Shown: positions 1-8,136 of the stretch, piece after piece
How positions within the stretch are numbered: the first letter of the stretch is position 1
Layout of the letters: each line of letters begins with the position of its first letter
Origin: Gammaproteobacteria bacterium
GTDB taxonomy: Bacteria; Pseudomonadota; Gammaproteobacteria; Steroidobacterales; Woeseiaceae
NCBI GenBank assembly: GCA_003645495.1
Contig: QNFK01000001.1
Location: 1-27,068, forward strand
DNA length: 27,068 nucleotides
Direction: 5' to 3'
Notes under the pieces: generated by a model
The model's database searches: none
Told to the model about the DNA's origin: nothing
The model's input: the letters and a program-made list of their open reading frames with translations, nothing else
Made by a program: the position numbers and the translations under genes

Positions 1-72
1 TATATGGATGAGGCAGAAATGCAGGCTACGCGGGAGCGGACTGAGAATCAGGTTGAGGAATATTGTAATTAG
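1..72 (+). CDS. C-terminal end of an unidentified protein (partial)
   Basis: Frame 1 is open from the window edge and stops at TAG 70-72, giving 23 residues rich in Glu and ending in EEYCN. The 5' end lies outside the window. The strong hairpin at 135-178 downstream fits the end of a transcription unit. The fragment is too short to recognise a family, and a chance open frame cannot be excluded. Confidence 0.4.
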   Translation, partial: YMDEAEMQATRERTENQVEEYCN

Positions 73-407
73 GGTGAGGTAGGTCTTGTTCCAGAGGTTT
101 ATTCTTTTGGGCGGGTTTGGTTGGTCAGGTTTTGCAAACAATTAAGGGCATGTCTTGCGACATGCCCTTAATTGTTTGTCGCCCGTCGGGACGGGCTCCA
201 ACGTGACCTTGCTACAATTTTTGATCGCTGAGTAAGATTGGTTGGCTACAATTTCTGAGCGCGTATTTTTTTGGACTGGTGGGATTTCTCCTGGCTGTAG
301 GAGCGGCTGTCGTAACCGATGTGCTTTAGTCTCAGGGCGCAGGAATGTACGGATATCAAGACGCCGCGAATGGTCCGGGCCATATCTCGCTCAATAGAAA
401 CGCCCAA
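73..407. other. Intergenic region between convergent genes
   Basis: These 335 bases separate the plus-strand gene end at 72 from the minus-strand gene end at 408. They contain the perfect hairpin at 135-178, a smaller inverted repeat at 181-196 (GCCCGT / ACGGGC around CGGG), and a degenerate 18-base direct repeat starting GCTACAATTT at 211-228 and 245-262. A REP-like string CTGTAGGAGCGGCT lies near 294-308. I see no convincing gene. Confidence 0.6.
135..178. terminator. Probable bidirectional Rho-independent terminator
   Basis: A perfect 20-bp inverted repeat has arms at 135-154 and 159-178 and a four-base TTGC loop. The inner stem is GC-rich (GGGCATGTC / GACATGCCC). The outer stem is AT-rich, so each strand shows an A-rich left side and a T-rich right side. 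It lies between two converging genes, where a bidirectional terminator is expected. The T tract is imperfect (TTAATTGTTTG). Confidence 0.65.
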
Positions 408-3251
408 TCAAACGATTTCCAGCGCTTTTCTGCGCTGGGTGTGGAAATCCTGTTTTTCTACAAACGTCAGGAATTCGTCCTGCGGCAGCGCGTGACTGTA
501 GTAGTAGCCCTGCACACAATCGCAGCCGTTCTCACTGAGAAACTCTGCTTGTTCCTTTGTTTCGACACCCTCGGCGATCGCCTTTTTGCCCAGTTCGTGG
601 GCCATCTTAATAATCGTCCGGCATATGTTCTCGGAATTTCCGCCGGAGCCAATGAGATCGATAAACGACTTGTCGATCTTGATCAGGTCGAACGGTAGTT
701 GCTGCAGGTAACTTAGCGAAGAATAGCCCGTTCCGAAATCGTCGATCGCCACCTGCACGCCTGCTTCCCGTAATACATTGAGAATATCGATCGCGGTATC
801 GCGGTTTTGTGCGACTGTGGTTTCTGTAATCTCAAGTTGCAGATATCCAGGGTGAATATTGTGCCGTTGCAAGGCGTCAAGCACATCGCTCGGAAAACCC
901 GACTCCCTGAGTTGCAGGGTAGATACATTGATCGACATCGATCCGGGATGCAGACCCATATCGAGAACCGACCGCAGATCAGCACAAGTCTGATCAACCA
1001 CCCAACGCCCCATTTCAATAATGAGTCCCGAGTCTTCCGCAAGCTGAATGAACTCGCTTGGCGGGATTTGTCCCTGTTCTTTATGGCGCCAGCGCATCAG
1101 AGCCTCTGCGCCACAAATAATGCCGTTGGACAGATCAAACTGTGGTTGGTAATAAACTTCGAGCTCATCGGCATTAAATGCGGTTCGCAGGTCCCGCTCA
1201 AGTTCAATCTTGCGCCGGCTTTCAGCATTCAGCTTCTTGCTGAAGAATACGAAACGGGAGCGACCGGCATCCTTGGCCCGGTACATAGCCGCGTCCGCAT
1301 TTTTCAGCAATGTCTCGACACTATCTCCATCATCCGGAAATACAACGATGCCGATACTTGCACTCAGGAAGTGATTGGTGCCACGTGCCGAAAACGGTTC
1401 AGCCAGTCGTGCCAGTATTCGTGTTGCTGTCTTGCGTAGGGTGTTATCACCGGTGAGATGTGGCATCACGATGACGAATTCGTCACCGCCCAGGCGAGCC
1501 ACGGTATCCGTATCACGCACCTCTGAGACGATTCTCTCAGCAGCCTGGGCAAGAATGAGATCCCCGACCGAGTGACCGAAGACGTCGTTGATCTCTTTGA
1601 ATCTATCAAGGTCAAGAAACAGAATCGCGCCGTTCTGCTTCTCGCGACGAGCGTGTACGAGTTGCTGCTCCAGGCGATCTTTCAGAAGCTGACGATTCGG
1701 CAAGCCGGTAAGCTCGTCAAAATGCGCCTGACGGTAGAGCGCTTCCTCACGTTCTGCACTGGCCAGGGCAACTGCGAGGCGCCCGGCAATATCGATGGAG
1801 CGCTGCAAACGACCGCCACGCATTTCAAAGCTCGAATTGGACCCTAGCAGTAGGATACCCTTCAGATCATCGTTCAGAATGACGGGAATCAGTACGACAT
1901 ACTTCAAACCAAACTTCAGGAAGCGCTCTTTATAGGGTGCAAAAGAACCATCGATCTCTGCCAGCGCCACTTCTCGCGGCTGACACCATTCATGGCCAAG
2001 TTCCTGGGGTAGAGAAACCCGCTCATGGATAAATTCGTCCTCAAACCAGGAGATCATCTTGGCCCAGCTCGGGGCATCGGCGTCTCGTGCGATGACCGCC
2101 GCTGCCTCAAATCCGGTCAGTTTAATAAGATGGCAAATAACATCCTCTGACACTTCTTCAAAATCTGCACCTGACAGAATAAGCCTGTCAATTTTTGACA
2201 TCGCTTTGAGTGTCTCTATCTGACGCCCCAGTCTTCCGGCCATGTTGTTGAACGCATCGCCAAGCGCTTCGAATTCGTCGCCGGTTCTGATGCGAACTCT
2301 GGACTCAAGCTGGCCAGCGGCATACTGACGCGCGACTATTGTCAGGCGTTGCAGAGGCACGAGACTTTGCCCAATCAGGCTTAGACTAAGGGCTCCGACC
2401 ATCATGATTACCAGCACCAGTGCCGGTGGAAATATTCGCCGAAAATCAGCGCTGGAACGTAATGAGTATTTTTTTGGCTGGCTCGCGATGATGTCGATTG
2501 CCGGATGACCGTAGCTGCCATCCAGGAACAGTTGCCACATTGCAGCGAAATGCTTCTCGCCGCCGATTTCCCATTCTGTCGGACTACTTTCCTGTGGGTT
2601 ACGCTCGGCCACCAGGGCCACATGTAATCCGGCATCCATGCCAACGGTACAAAACAGATTCGCACCGCTAGCGGAAAATACACAGAATTCGGTCAGGTAG
2701 GGACGATTCTCTTTCGGGCCCCAGATCGTCTCCGGTTTAAGGCGGAAAGCAAACATCGACTGATCGGGCTCACCAATATTTGCGCCATGCAAAAGTATCA
2801 GGTCATTTTTCGCGGCTGCTGCAGTATCAAGCAACTGACCGTTGCCGGCATTGAGGTGAGCGACATTGATCGTTGAAAAGTCGATCTGGCTACTGCGTAC
2901 GCCGAATATCATTTCATTGGGATAGCTCTCCGCGACAAGCCAGACAGCTTCGAAATCATCAAGCAGGTAGGGTCTGTCCTGAGTAGCCGCCACTCCACCC
3001 GACTCGAATACATCAATCAGTTCCTCTGCTTTGCCAGATGCTCTGGACAAACGCGCCAGGATTTCAACACCATACGCTTTGGAATTTTCCCGAAGGTCCT
3101 GGTTGACCTCCTGCTCCAGTCCGCGACCAACTTCGTTGTAGGCGAGCAGCGCAGTGAAAATAACGGGCAGGATGCCGGCCAGCAAGAACAACATGAGGAT
3201 ACGCCGGCCGACGCCGGCCGTAAGGATACGGGTAAGGCCGGAATCCGCCAT
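408..3251 (-). CDS. Membrane-bound GGDEF-EAL c-di-GMP enzyme with HAMP and GAF domains
   Basis: This 947-residue protein probably makes and/or degrades cyclic di-GMP at the inner membrane. A first membrane segment is at about 17-38, a periplasmic sensor region at about 39-273, and a second membrane segment at about 274-297. HAMP (about 296-345), GAF-like (about 355-500), GGDEF (about 510-670) and EAL (about 690-930) domains follow. The GGDEF motif is intact at 588-592 and is preceded by an RxxD inhibitory site, RDTD, at 579-582. The EAL motif is intact at 716-718, with DDFGTGYSS from 837 and AEGVET near 893, so both halves look catalytically complete. The ATG overlaps the stop of the upstream pseudopilin gene by one base (TGATG), which implies translational coupling. 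The signal sensed by the periplasmic domain cannot be read from sequence. Confidence 0.95.
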   Translation of the reverse strand: MADSGLTRILTAGVGRRILMLFLLAGILPVIFTALLAYNEVGRGLEQEVNQDLRENSKAYGVEILARLSRASGKAEELIDVFESGGVAATQDRPYLLDDFEAVWLVAESYPNEMIFGVRSSQIDFSTINVAHLNAGNGQLLDTAAAAKNDLILLHGANIGEPDQSMFAFRLKPETIWGPKENRPYLTEFCVFSASGANLFCTVGMDAGLHVALVAERNPQESSPTEWEIGGEKHFAAMWQLFLDGSYGHPAIDIIASQPKKYSLRSSADFRRIFPPALVLVIMMVGALSLSLIGQSLVPLQRLTIVARQYAAGQLESRVRIRTGDEFEALGDAFNNMAGRLGRQIETLKAMSKIDRLILSGADFEEVSEDVICHLIKLTGFEAAAVIARDADAPSWAKMISWFEDEFIHERVSLPQELGHEWCQPREVALAEIDGSFAPYKERFLKFGLKYVVLIPVILNDDLKGILLLGSNSSFEMRGGRLQRSIDIAGRLAVALASAEREEALYRQAHFDELTGLPNRQLLKDRLEQQLVHARREKQNGAILFLDLDRFKEINDVFGHSVGDLILAQAAERIVSEVRDTDTVARLGGDEFVIVMPHLTGDNTLRKTATRILARLAEPFSARGTNHFLSASIGIVVFPDDGDSVETLLKNADAAMYRAKDAGRSRFVFFSKKLNAESRRKIELERDLRTAFNADELEVYYQPQFDLSNGIICGAEALMRWRHKEQGQIPPSEFIQLAEDSGLIIEMGRWVVDQTCADLRSVLDMGLHPGSMSINVSTLQLRESGFPSDVLDALQRHNIHPGYLQLEITETTVAQNRDTAIDILNVLREAGVQVAIDDFGTGYSSLSYLQQLPFDLIKIDKSFIDLIGSGGNSENICRTIIKMAHELGKKAIAEGVETKEQAEFLSENGCDCVQGYYYSHALPQDEFLTFVEKQDFHTQRRKALEIV

Positions 3252-3721
3252 CAGTAGTGCTCTCCAAGGCCTATGAAATCACCGTTGTTTGCACGAACGA
3301 TGTCATCACGACTTGCCTTGGCAGACAGCGGATCTTTCGAATCACCATCGGAGCCCATGCTGAAGAGATCAAAATCAGTATTAAGCGGGTTGAGTTTGCC
3401 GTCCTTGCGTAACCCACCTGCACCCGGACCGGCGACCTTGATATTCAAAAAACTGTAAGGATTGCCCCACGGATCCAGCGGAACCTCACCGGGTAACTCA
3501 TTAAGATTGACCGGTATCCGATCATTGCTACGCAGACGGAAACTCTCGATCTGGACGCTTATTGAGCCGATGTCGCCAATGGCCTTGGCATTTTTGCCTT
3601 TGTCCACGAAGCCGTTGTATGCCGGCACAGCGAGCGCAGCGAGCAGCGATGCGATCACCAGTGTGAGCATCAGGTCCAGCACGCCATATCCACTTATCTC
3701 TCTGGAACCCAGGTCCGTCAT
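3251..3721 (-). CDS. GspG-like type II secretion/type IV pilus pseudopilin
   Basis: The 156-residue protein has a short leader ending in Gly11, a hydrophobic helix to about residue 34, then a globular part with DPWGNPYSF. It ends with a run typical of GspG-type calcium-binding C-termini (DFDLFSMGSDG, SRDDIVRANNGDFIGL). I chose ATG 3721 because it gives a normal prepilin leader; the frame could extend upstream to 3763. The residue at mature position +5 is Asp16 rather than the near-universal Glu (leader GYGVLD). No other secretion genes are in the window, so it is an orphan pseudopilin. It overlaps the following GGDEF-EAL gene by one base, which suggests a joint role in a c-di-GMP-linked surface function (inference). 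Confidence 0.85.
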   Translation of the reverse strand: MTDLGSREISGYGVLDLMLTLVIASLLAALAVPAYNGFVDKGKNAKAIGDIGSISVQIESFRLRSNDRIPVNLNELPGEVPLDPWGNPYSFLNIKVAGPGAGGLRKDGKLNPLNTDFDLFSMGSDGDSKDPLSAKASRDDIVRANNGDFIGLGEHY

Positions 3722-3939
3722 ATATGTTCTCACACACCCAGCGAGGACAGCTGAGGCACGCATCCGTTGCGAATTTAGGATGATAAGTCATTGATAAATA
3801 AGATTCGTTGATCTCCGTCACAGGGAAATTCGGGACTGACTCCAACGCCGAATTCATGCCTTTCCACACGATTTCGGACAGCGATCGGCCACGTATTGAG
3901 CGAGCAAATATCCCGGTCGCCAGGACTGGCACATTGAAA

Positions 3940-3968
3940 GTGACGGCGCCCGGCCACACCGTTATACT
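3940..3968 (+). promoter_or_regulatory. Candidate sigma70 promoter of the tRNA gene
   Basis: A GTGACG box at 3940-3945 and a TATACT box at 3963-3968 are separated by 17 bases. A GC-rich stretch follows, resembling the discriminator of stable-RNA promoters. Transcription would start about 30 bases before the mature tRNA at 4009. The -35 box matches only 4 of 6 consensus bases. Confidence 0.45.
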
Positions 3969-4008
3969 TTCGCGTCCCGTGAATCGTGAACGGCGATTCA
4001 CATCGTTT

Positions 4009-4085
4009 GGGCCTGTAGCTCAGTTGGTTAGAGCAGGAGACTCATAATCTCTTGGTCGTAGGTTCGAGTCCTACCGGGCCCACCA
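4009..4085 (+). tRNA. tRNA with CAT anticodon, most likely tRNA-Ile2 (lysidine type)
   Basis: All cloverleaf parts are visible. The acceptor stem is GGGCCTG / CGGGCCC (one G-T pair), the D-loop contains AGTTGGTTAGA, and the anticodon loop CTCATAA has CAT at 4043-4045. The T-loop is GGTTCGAGTCC and CCA is encoded at 4083-4085. CAT could mean elongator Met, initiator Met or Ile2. The body AGCAGG-stem-CTCATAA-stem-TTGGTCG and the C4-G69 and C5-G68 acceptor pairs match the TilS-modified Ile2 class better than elongator Met. The first acceptor pair is intact, which argues against an initiator. The Ile2 assignment is an inference. Confidence 0.92.
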
Positions 4086-4190
4086 CATTCTGTGCAAAGA
4101 ATGGCTTTGACCTGCCATGCTTCGTACAAATTACTAAAGATCAATCCGCGATCAGCATGTGCGGCACAGTTGCGATCGCGGGCGGATTGG

Positions 4191-4215
4191 GGTTCGAGTC
4201 CTACCGGGCCCACCA
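4191..4215 (+). repeat. Exact 25-bp copy of the tRNA 3' end (att-like scar)
   Basis: Bases 4191-4215 repeat 4061-4085 exactly, covering the T-arm, the 3' acceptor strand and CCA. The 105 bases between the copies contain no gene and the second copy lacks the rest of a tRNA. A direct repeat of a tRNA 3' end is the usual footprint of tyrosine-recombinase integration, so this may be a collapsed attL/attR pair. A remnant of a lost tandem tRNA gene is the alternative. Confidence 0.75.
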
Positions 4216-4297
4216 TATCCGCTCCCGGTGTCAGCACAAAGTTGACAACCGTGCGCGGATTTATCGTAAGTAGAACGGTCCTTTTTGGCGGCAGAGC

Positions 4298-6529
4298 ATG
4301 AGTAACCCAACAATTATTTACACCATTACCGACGAAGCACCTGCATTGGCTACACGTTCATTGCTGCCCATCATCGACGCGTTTACAGATGCTGCCGGCG
4401 TGCCGGTAGAAACCCGGGATATATCGCTGGCGGCCAGAATGATCGCCGCTTTTCCCGAGAATCTGGGCGCTGCACAAATACAGAATGATGCGCTGGCAGA
4501 GCTCGGCTCGCTGGTCAGTACGCCAGACGTAAATATCATCAAGCTACCGAATATCAGTGCATCCATTCCGCAACTCATCACCGCCATCAGCGAGTTACAG
4601 GCGCACGGATACGATCTGCCGGACTACCCGGAAGAGCCGCAAAATGACGCGGAAAGAGAAACTCACACGCGCTACGCCAAAGTGCTTGGCAGTGCCGTTA
4701 ACCCGGTGCTGCGTGAAGGAAATTCTGATCGCCGCGTGGCGGCCCCGGTCAAGGAATACGCCAAAAAACACCCACACTCGATGGGCCCCTGGAGCAAGGA
4801 TTCACTAACACGTGTAGCCCACATGACAGACGGCGATTTCTATTCCAGCGAACAATCTGCCGTTATCGAAAATGCAGGCAGCGTACGCATCGAATTCGTT
4901 GCTGCTGATGGAAAAGTAAGCGTACTGAAAGAAAACACGACGTTACTGGAAGGCGAGGTAATCGACGCCGCTGTAATGAGCTGCGCTGCGCTGCGTAAAT
5001 TTTTCGCTGAAGGAACAGAGAGTGCGCGGGAACAAGGCGTGCTGTTATCCCTGCATCTCAAAGCGACGATGATGAAAGTCTCGGATCCGATCATGTTTGG
5101 TCATGCCGTGACCGTCTATTACCAGGATGTATTCGCAAAACATGCAGACCTGTTCGACGAGCTGGGTGTCGAGCCGAATAACGGAATTGGAGATGTTTAC
5201 GCAAGACTTCAGGATCTGCCTGACGAGCAAAGAAAATCTGTCGAAGCTGATATTGCGGCCGTCTATGCAACGCGACCGGCACTTGCGATGGTCGACTCTG
5301 ACAAAGGCATCACCAATTTGCATGTGCCAAGCAATGTGATCATCGACGCATCCATGCCCGCCGCAATTCGCACGTCAGGGCAAATGTGGGGACCTGACGG
5401 TGAGCTTCAGGACACACTGGCGATGATACCCGATCGTTGTTATGCCGGGATCTACCAGGAAGTTATCAGCTTTTGTCGTGAACACGGCGCTTTCGATGTC
5501 ACGACAATGGGCAATGTCTGCAACGTCGGCCTGATGGCGCAGAAAGCCGAGGAATACGGCTCGCACGACAAGACGTTTGAAATGGCAGCAACAGGTTCTG
5601 TCCGGGTCATTGATGAGTCAGGCGAAACGTTACTCGAGCATGCAGTTGAGAAAGGTGATATCTGGCGCATGTGCCAGACGAAAGACCTGCCAATCCGGGA
5701 TTGGGTCAAACTCGCGGTAACCAGGGCAAGAGCGACCGGCTTGCCTGCCATTTTCTGGCTGGATTCCAAGCGTGCCCATGATGCCAATCTGATAAGTAAA
5801 GTAAATCTCTATTTGCAGGACCACGACACTGAAGAACTGAACATTCGCGTGATGTCGCCGGATGAAGCAATGCGTGTCACGCTCGCGCGCGTCAGGAACG
5901 GTGAAAATACGATCTCTGTAACTGGCAATGTTCTCCGCGACTATCTGACCGACCTGTTTCCGATCCTGGAGCTTGGCACCAGCGCAAAGATGTTGTCGAT
6001 TGTGCCTCTGCTTGCCGGCGGCGGGCTGTACGAAACCGGCGCCGGCGGCTCTGCACCAAAACATGTTCAGCAGTTTGTCAAAGAAGGTCATTTGCGCTGG
6101 GATTCGCTCGGCGAATTTCTTGCGCTCGCCGTTTCGCTGGAAGATTTTGCGATCAAAACAGAGAACAGCTCAGCACGAGTGCTGGCAGAGACACTTGATG
6201 ATGCCAATGCCAAATTCCTTGAAGCTAATAAGTCGCCGTCCCGAAAGGTCAACGAACTGGACAATCGCGGCAGTCATTTCTATCTCGCGATGTACTGGGC
6301 ACAGGCACTGGCCAAACAGACCCGGGATGAGAAGCTACAAGCGAAATTTACGGCTGTTGCAGCGGCGCTCGCTGATAACGAAAGCGAAATAGTTGCGGAG
6401 CTGAACGCAGCCCAGGGCGAGCCCGTCAATATCGGTGGTTATTACCACACGGATGATGCATTAACCGAAAAAGCCATGCGGCCCAGCGCAACGCTCAACG
6501 CGATTATCGATTCGATCAACCAACAGTGA
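4298..6529 (+). CDS. icd: NADP-dependent isocitrate dehydrogenase, monomeric type
   Basis: The 743-residue protein converts isocitrate to 2-oxoglutarate and CO2 in the TCA cycle, forming NADPH. Its length is that of the monomeric IDH family, not the 400-residue dimeric type. Family hallmarks are the substrate-binding GNSDRR at 141-146 followed by KKHPHSMGPWSKDS, and the C-terminal GGYYHTDDALTEKAMRPS. The ATG at 4298 directly precedes the conserved N-terminus (NPTIIYTITDEAP). No strong Shine-Dalgarno is visible. A TTGACA at 4242-4247 might be a -35 box, but I see no good -10. A diverged copy of the last 23 codons is found at 24692-24763. Confidence 0.97.
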   Translation: MSNPTIIYTITDEAPALATRSLLPIIDAFTDAAGVPVETRDISLAARMIAAFPENLGAAQIQNDALAELGSLVSTPDVNIIKLPNISASIPQLITAISELQAHGYDLPDYPEEPQNDAERETHTRYAKVLGSAVNPVLREGNSDRRVAAPVKEYAKKHPHSMGPWSKDSLTRVAHMTDGDFYSSEQSAVIENAGSVRIEFVAADGKVSVLKENTTLLEGEVIDAAVMSCAALRKFFAEGTESAREQGVLLSLHLKATMMKVSDPIMFGHAVTVYYQDVFAKHADLFDELGVEPNNGIGDVYARLQDLPDEQRKSVEADIAAVYATRPALAMVDSDKGITNLHVPSNVIIDASMPAAIRTSGQMWGPDGELQDTLAMIPDRCYAGIYQEVISFCREHGAFDVTTMGNVCNVGLMAQKAEEYGSHDKTFEMAATGSVRVIDESGETLLEHAVEKGDIWRMCQTKDLPIRDWVKLAVTRARATGLPAIFWLDSKRAHDANLISKVNLYLQDHDTEELNIRVMSPDEAMRVTLARVRNGENTISVTGNVLRDYLTDLFPILELGTSAKMLSIVPLLAGGGLYETGAGGSAPKHVQQFVKEGHLRWDSLGEFLALAVSLEDFAIKTENSSARVLAETLDDANAKFLEANKSPSRKVNELDNRGSHFYLAMYWAQALAKQTRDEKLQAKFTAVAAALADNESEIVAELNAAQGEPVNIGGYYHTDDALTEKAMRPSATLNAIIDSINQQ

Positions 6530-6678
6530 GACTTGGTATCTGATCTGACAGATAGTGTAACAGTTGATCAATTCCCAATTGCCGCTCCCATCGATAGCGG
6601 TGATCGTAACTCTGATGTTTTTTTGCTCTGACCCCATTTATTGTGCAATTTCTTGCGTCGATTGACCAGAATGGGTAA

Positions 6679-8028
6679 CTAAGAACACTCACCCATATCC
6701 CGTGGCAGGTAGCGAACGAGTAGTGCGAATTCATCAATCATACCGGGATCAGCCTTTTCCGGAACGGGGATTTTCACGACCCAACCTGAACCAGGGGCGG
6801 CATCGGTCTGTTTACCATCATGACTAGTCATGTCGTTAAGACGAAAAGACAGATTGCCTGACGGTGTAACCAGTTCCATCAGGTCACCGGTCTCGAAACG
6901 GTTTTTGACATCAATACTTAGCCAGTTGTCATTTATATCCAGGACTTCGCCGACAACCTGTTGCAGGTCAGATCGCGATGCACCTCGTTCATAATTCTGA
7001 TATTCGCCGGGCGGGTGACGGCGATAGAAGCCCTCGGTGTAACCGCGATTTGAAAGACCTTCCAGTTCGTCCAGCATGCCCATATCGAACAGCCGGCCTG
7101 CTGCAGCATCCTCGATCGCACGATGGTAAACCTGGGTCGTGCGCGCGGTGTAATAGGCCGATTTGGTACGGCCCTCGATCTTCAGTGAATCGATGCCCAT
7201 GGATGCCAGCGTATGCACGTGCTGAACTGCCCGCAGGTCCCTGGAATTCATGATGTAGGTTCCGTGTTCATCTTCAAAAGCCGGCATCAGTTCCCCTGGG
7301 CGGCCCTCTTCCTCCAACAAAGCAACAGGCGGTGTTTGAGATTGAATTGCAGGCGATGTCTCTTCAGGCACTTTGATCGGCGCGATATCACCGGTACTTG
7401 TCTCTCGGGCTTCATAGGCATTGTATTTCCAACGGCAGGTATTGGTGCATGCGCCCTGGTTGGAGTCACGGTGGGCAAGGTAGCCGGATAGCAGGCAGCG
7501 ACCAGAATACGCAATACACAGGGCGCCATGAACGAAGACTTCAAGTTCTATGTCCGGACATTGCTCGCGAATCTGTGCAACCTCCTTCAGCGACAGTTCA
7601 CGCGACAATATGATCCGGCTGAGCCCTGCATTTTGCCAGAATTTTACCGCAGCGTAGTTCACGACATTGGATTGCACAGACAGGTGTATTGGTAACTGCG
7701 GCCAGCGTTCGCGCACCATCATGATCAGCCCCGGATCTGACATGATCAGGGCATCGGGACCCATGTCCACAATCGGCTCCAGGTCCCTCAGGTAGTTCTT
7801 CAACTTGTTGTTATGCGGTGCGATATTACTGGCCAGGAAAAACAGTTTTCCCGCCGCATGGGTTTCCTCGATTCCCTGCCTCAGTATCGATTCCTTGCTG
7901 AACTCATTGTTACGCACTCGCAAGCTGTAACGTGGCTGGCCCGCATATACGGCGTCGGCACCATATGCGATGGCATAGCGCATATTTTTCAGGGTGCCGG
8001 CAGGTGACAGGAGTTCAGGTTTATTCAT
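6679..8028 (-). CDS. trhP: U32-family tRNA uridine-34 hydroxylase TrhP (YegQ-like)
   Basis: The 449-residue protein matches the E. coli YegQ/TrhP type of the peptidase U32 family, which hydroxylates U34 of tRNAs on the way to cmo5U. The N-terminus NKPELLSPAGTLKNMRYA is characteristic, as is the cysteine cluster C171, C178, C194, C198 within HGALCIAYSGRCLLSG and CTNTCRW. EDEHGTYIMNS and KIEGRTKS also fit. ATG 8028 is preferred over an in-frame TTG at 8037 because the family starts with this Met. It follows the methyltransferase operon in the same direction after 108 bases, so it may be read through or have its own promoter. Nothing suggests a role in methyl transfer. Confidence 0.93.
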   Translation of the reverse strand: MNKPELLSPAGTLKNMRYAIAYGADAVYAGQPRYSLRVRNNEFSKESILRQGIEETHAAGKLFFLASNIAPHNNKLKNYLRDLEPIVDMGPDALIMSDPGLIMMVRERWPQLPIHLSVQSNVVNYAAVKFWQNAGLSRIILSRELSLKEVAQIREQCPDIELEVFVHGALCIAYSGRCLLSGYLAHRDSNQGACTNTCRWKYNAYEARETSTGDIAPIKVPEETSPAIQSQTPPVALLEEEGRPGELMPAFEDEHGTYIMNSRDLRAVQHVHTLASMGIDSLKIEGRTKSAYYTARTTQVYHRAIEDAAAGRLFDMGMLDELEGLSNRGYTEGFYRRHPPGEYQNYERGASRSDLQQVVGEVLDINDNWLSIDVKNRFETGDLMELVTPSGNLSFRLNDMTSHDGKQTDAAPGSGWVVKIPVPEKADPGMIDEFALLVRYLPRDMGECS

Positions 8029-8136
8029 AATTACCAATTACGCATGCGAAATTACTGCAGGGTCGCTCCTGGACATGCATGTCTTACGCGACATGAGCCT
8101 GTCTGTACACAATACCGCCCCCGCCACGCAGCATGC

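Noticed and set aside
345..698. Plus-strand frames inside the GGDEF-EAL gene
   Set aside because: They are shadows of a gene with intact catalytic motifs on the other strand, and their translations show no recognisable domain.
8078..8095. Terminator between methyltransferase 1 and trhP
   Set aside because: CATGTC-TTACGC-GACATG forms only a six-pair stem with no T tract after it on the minus strand.
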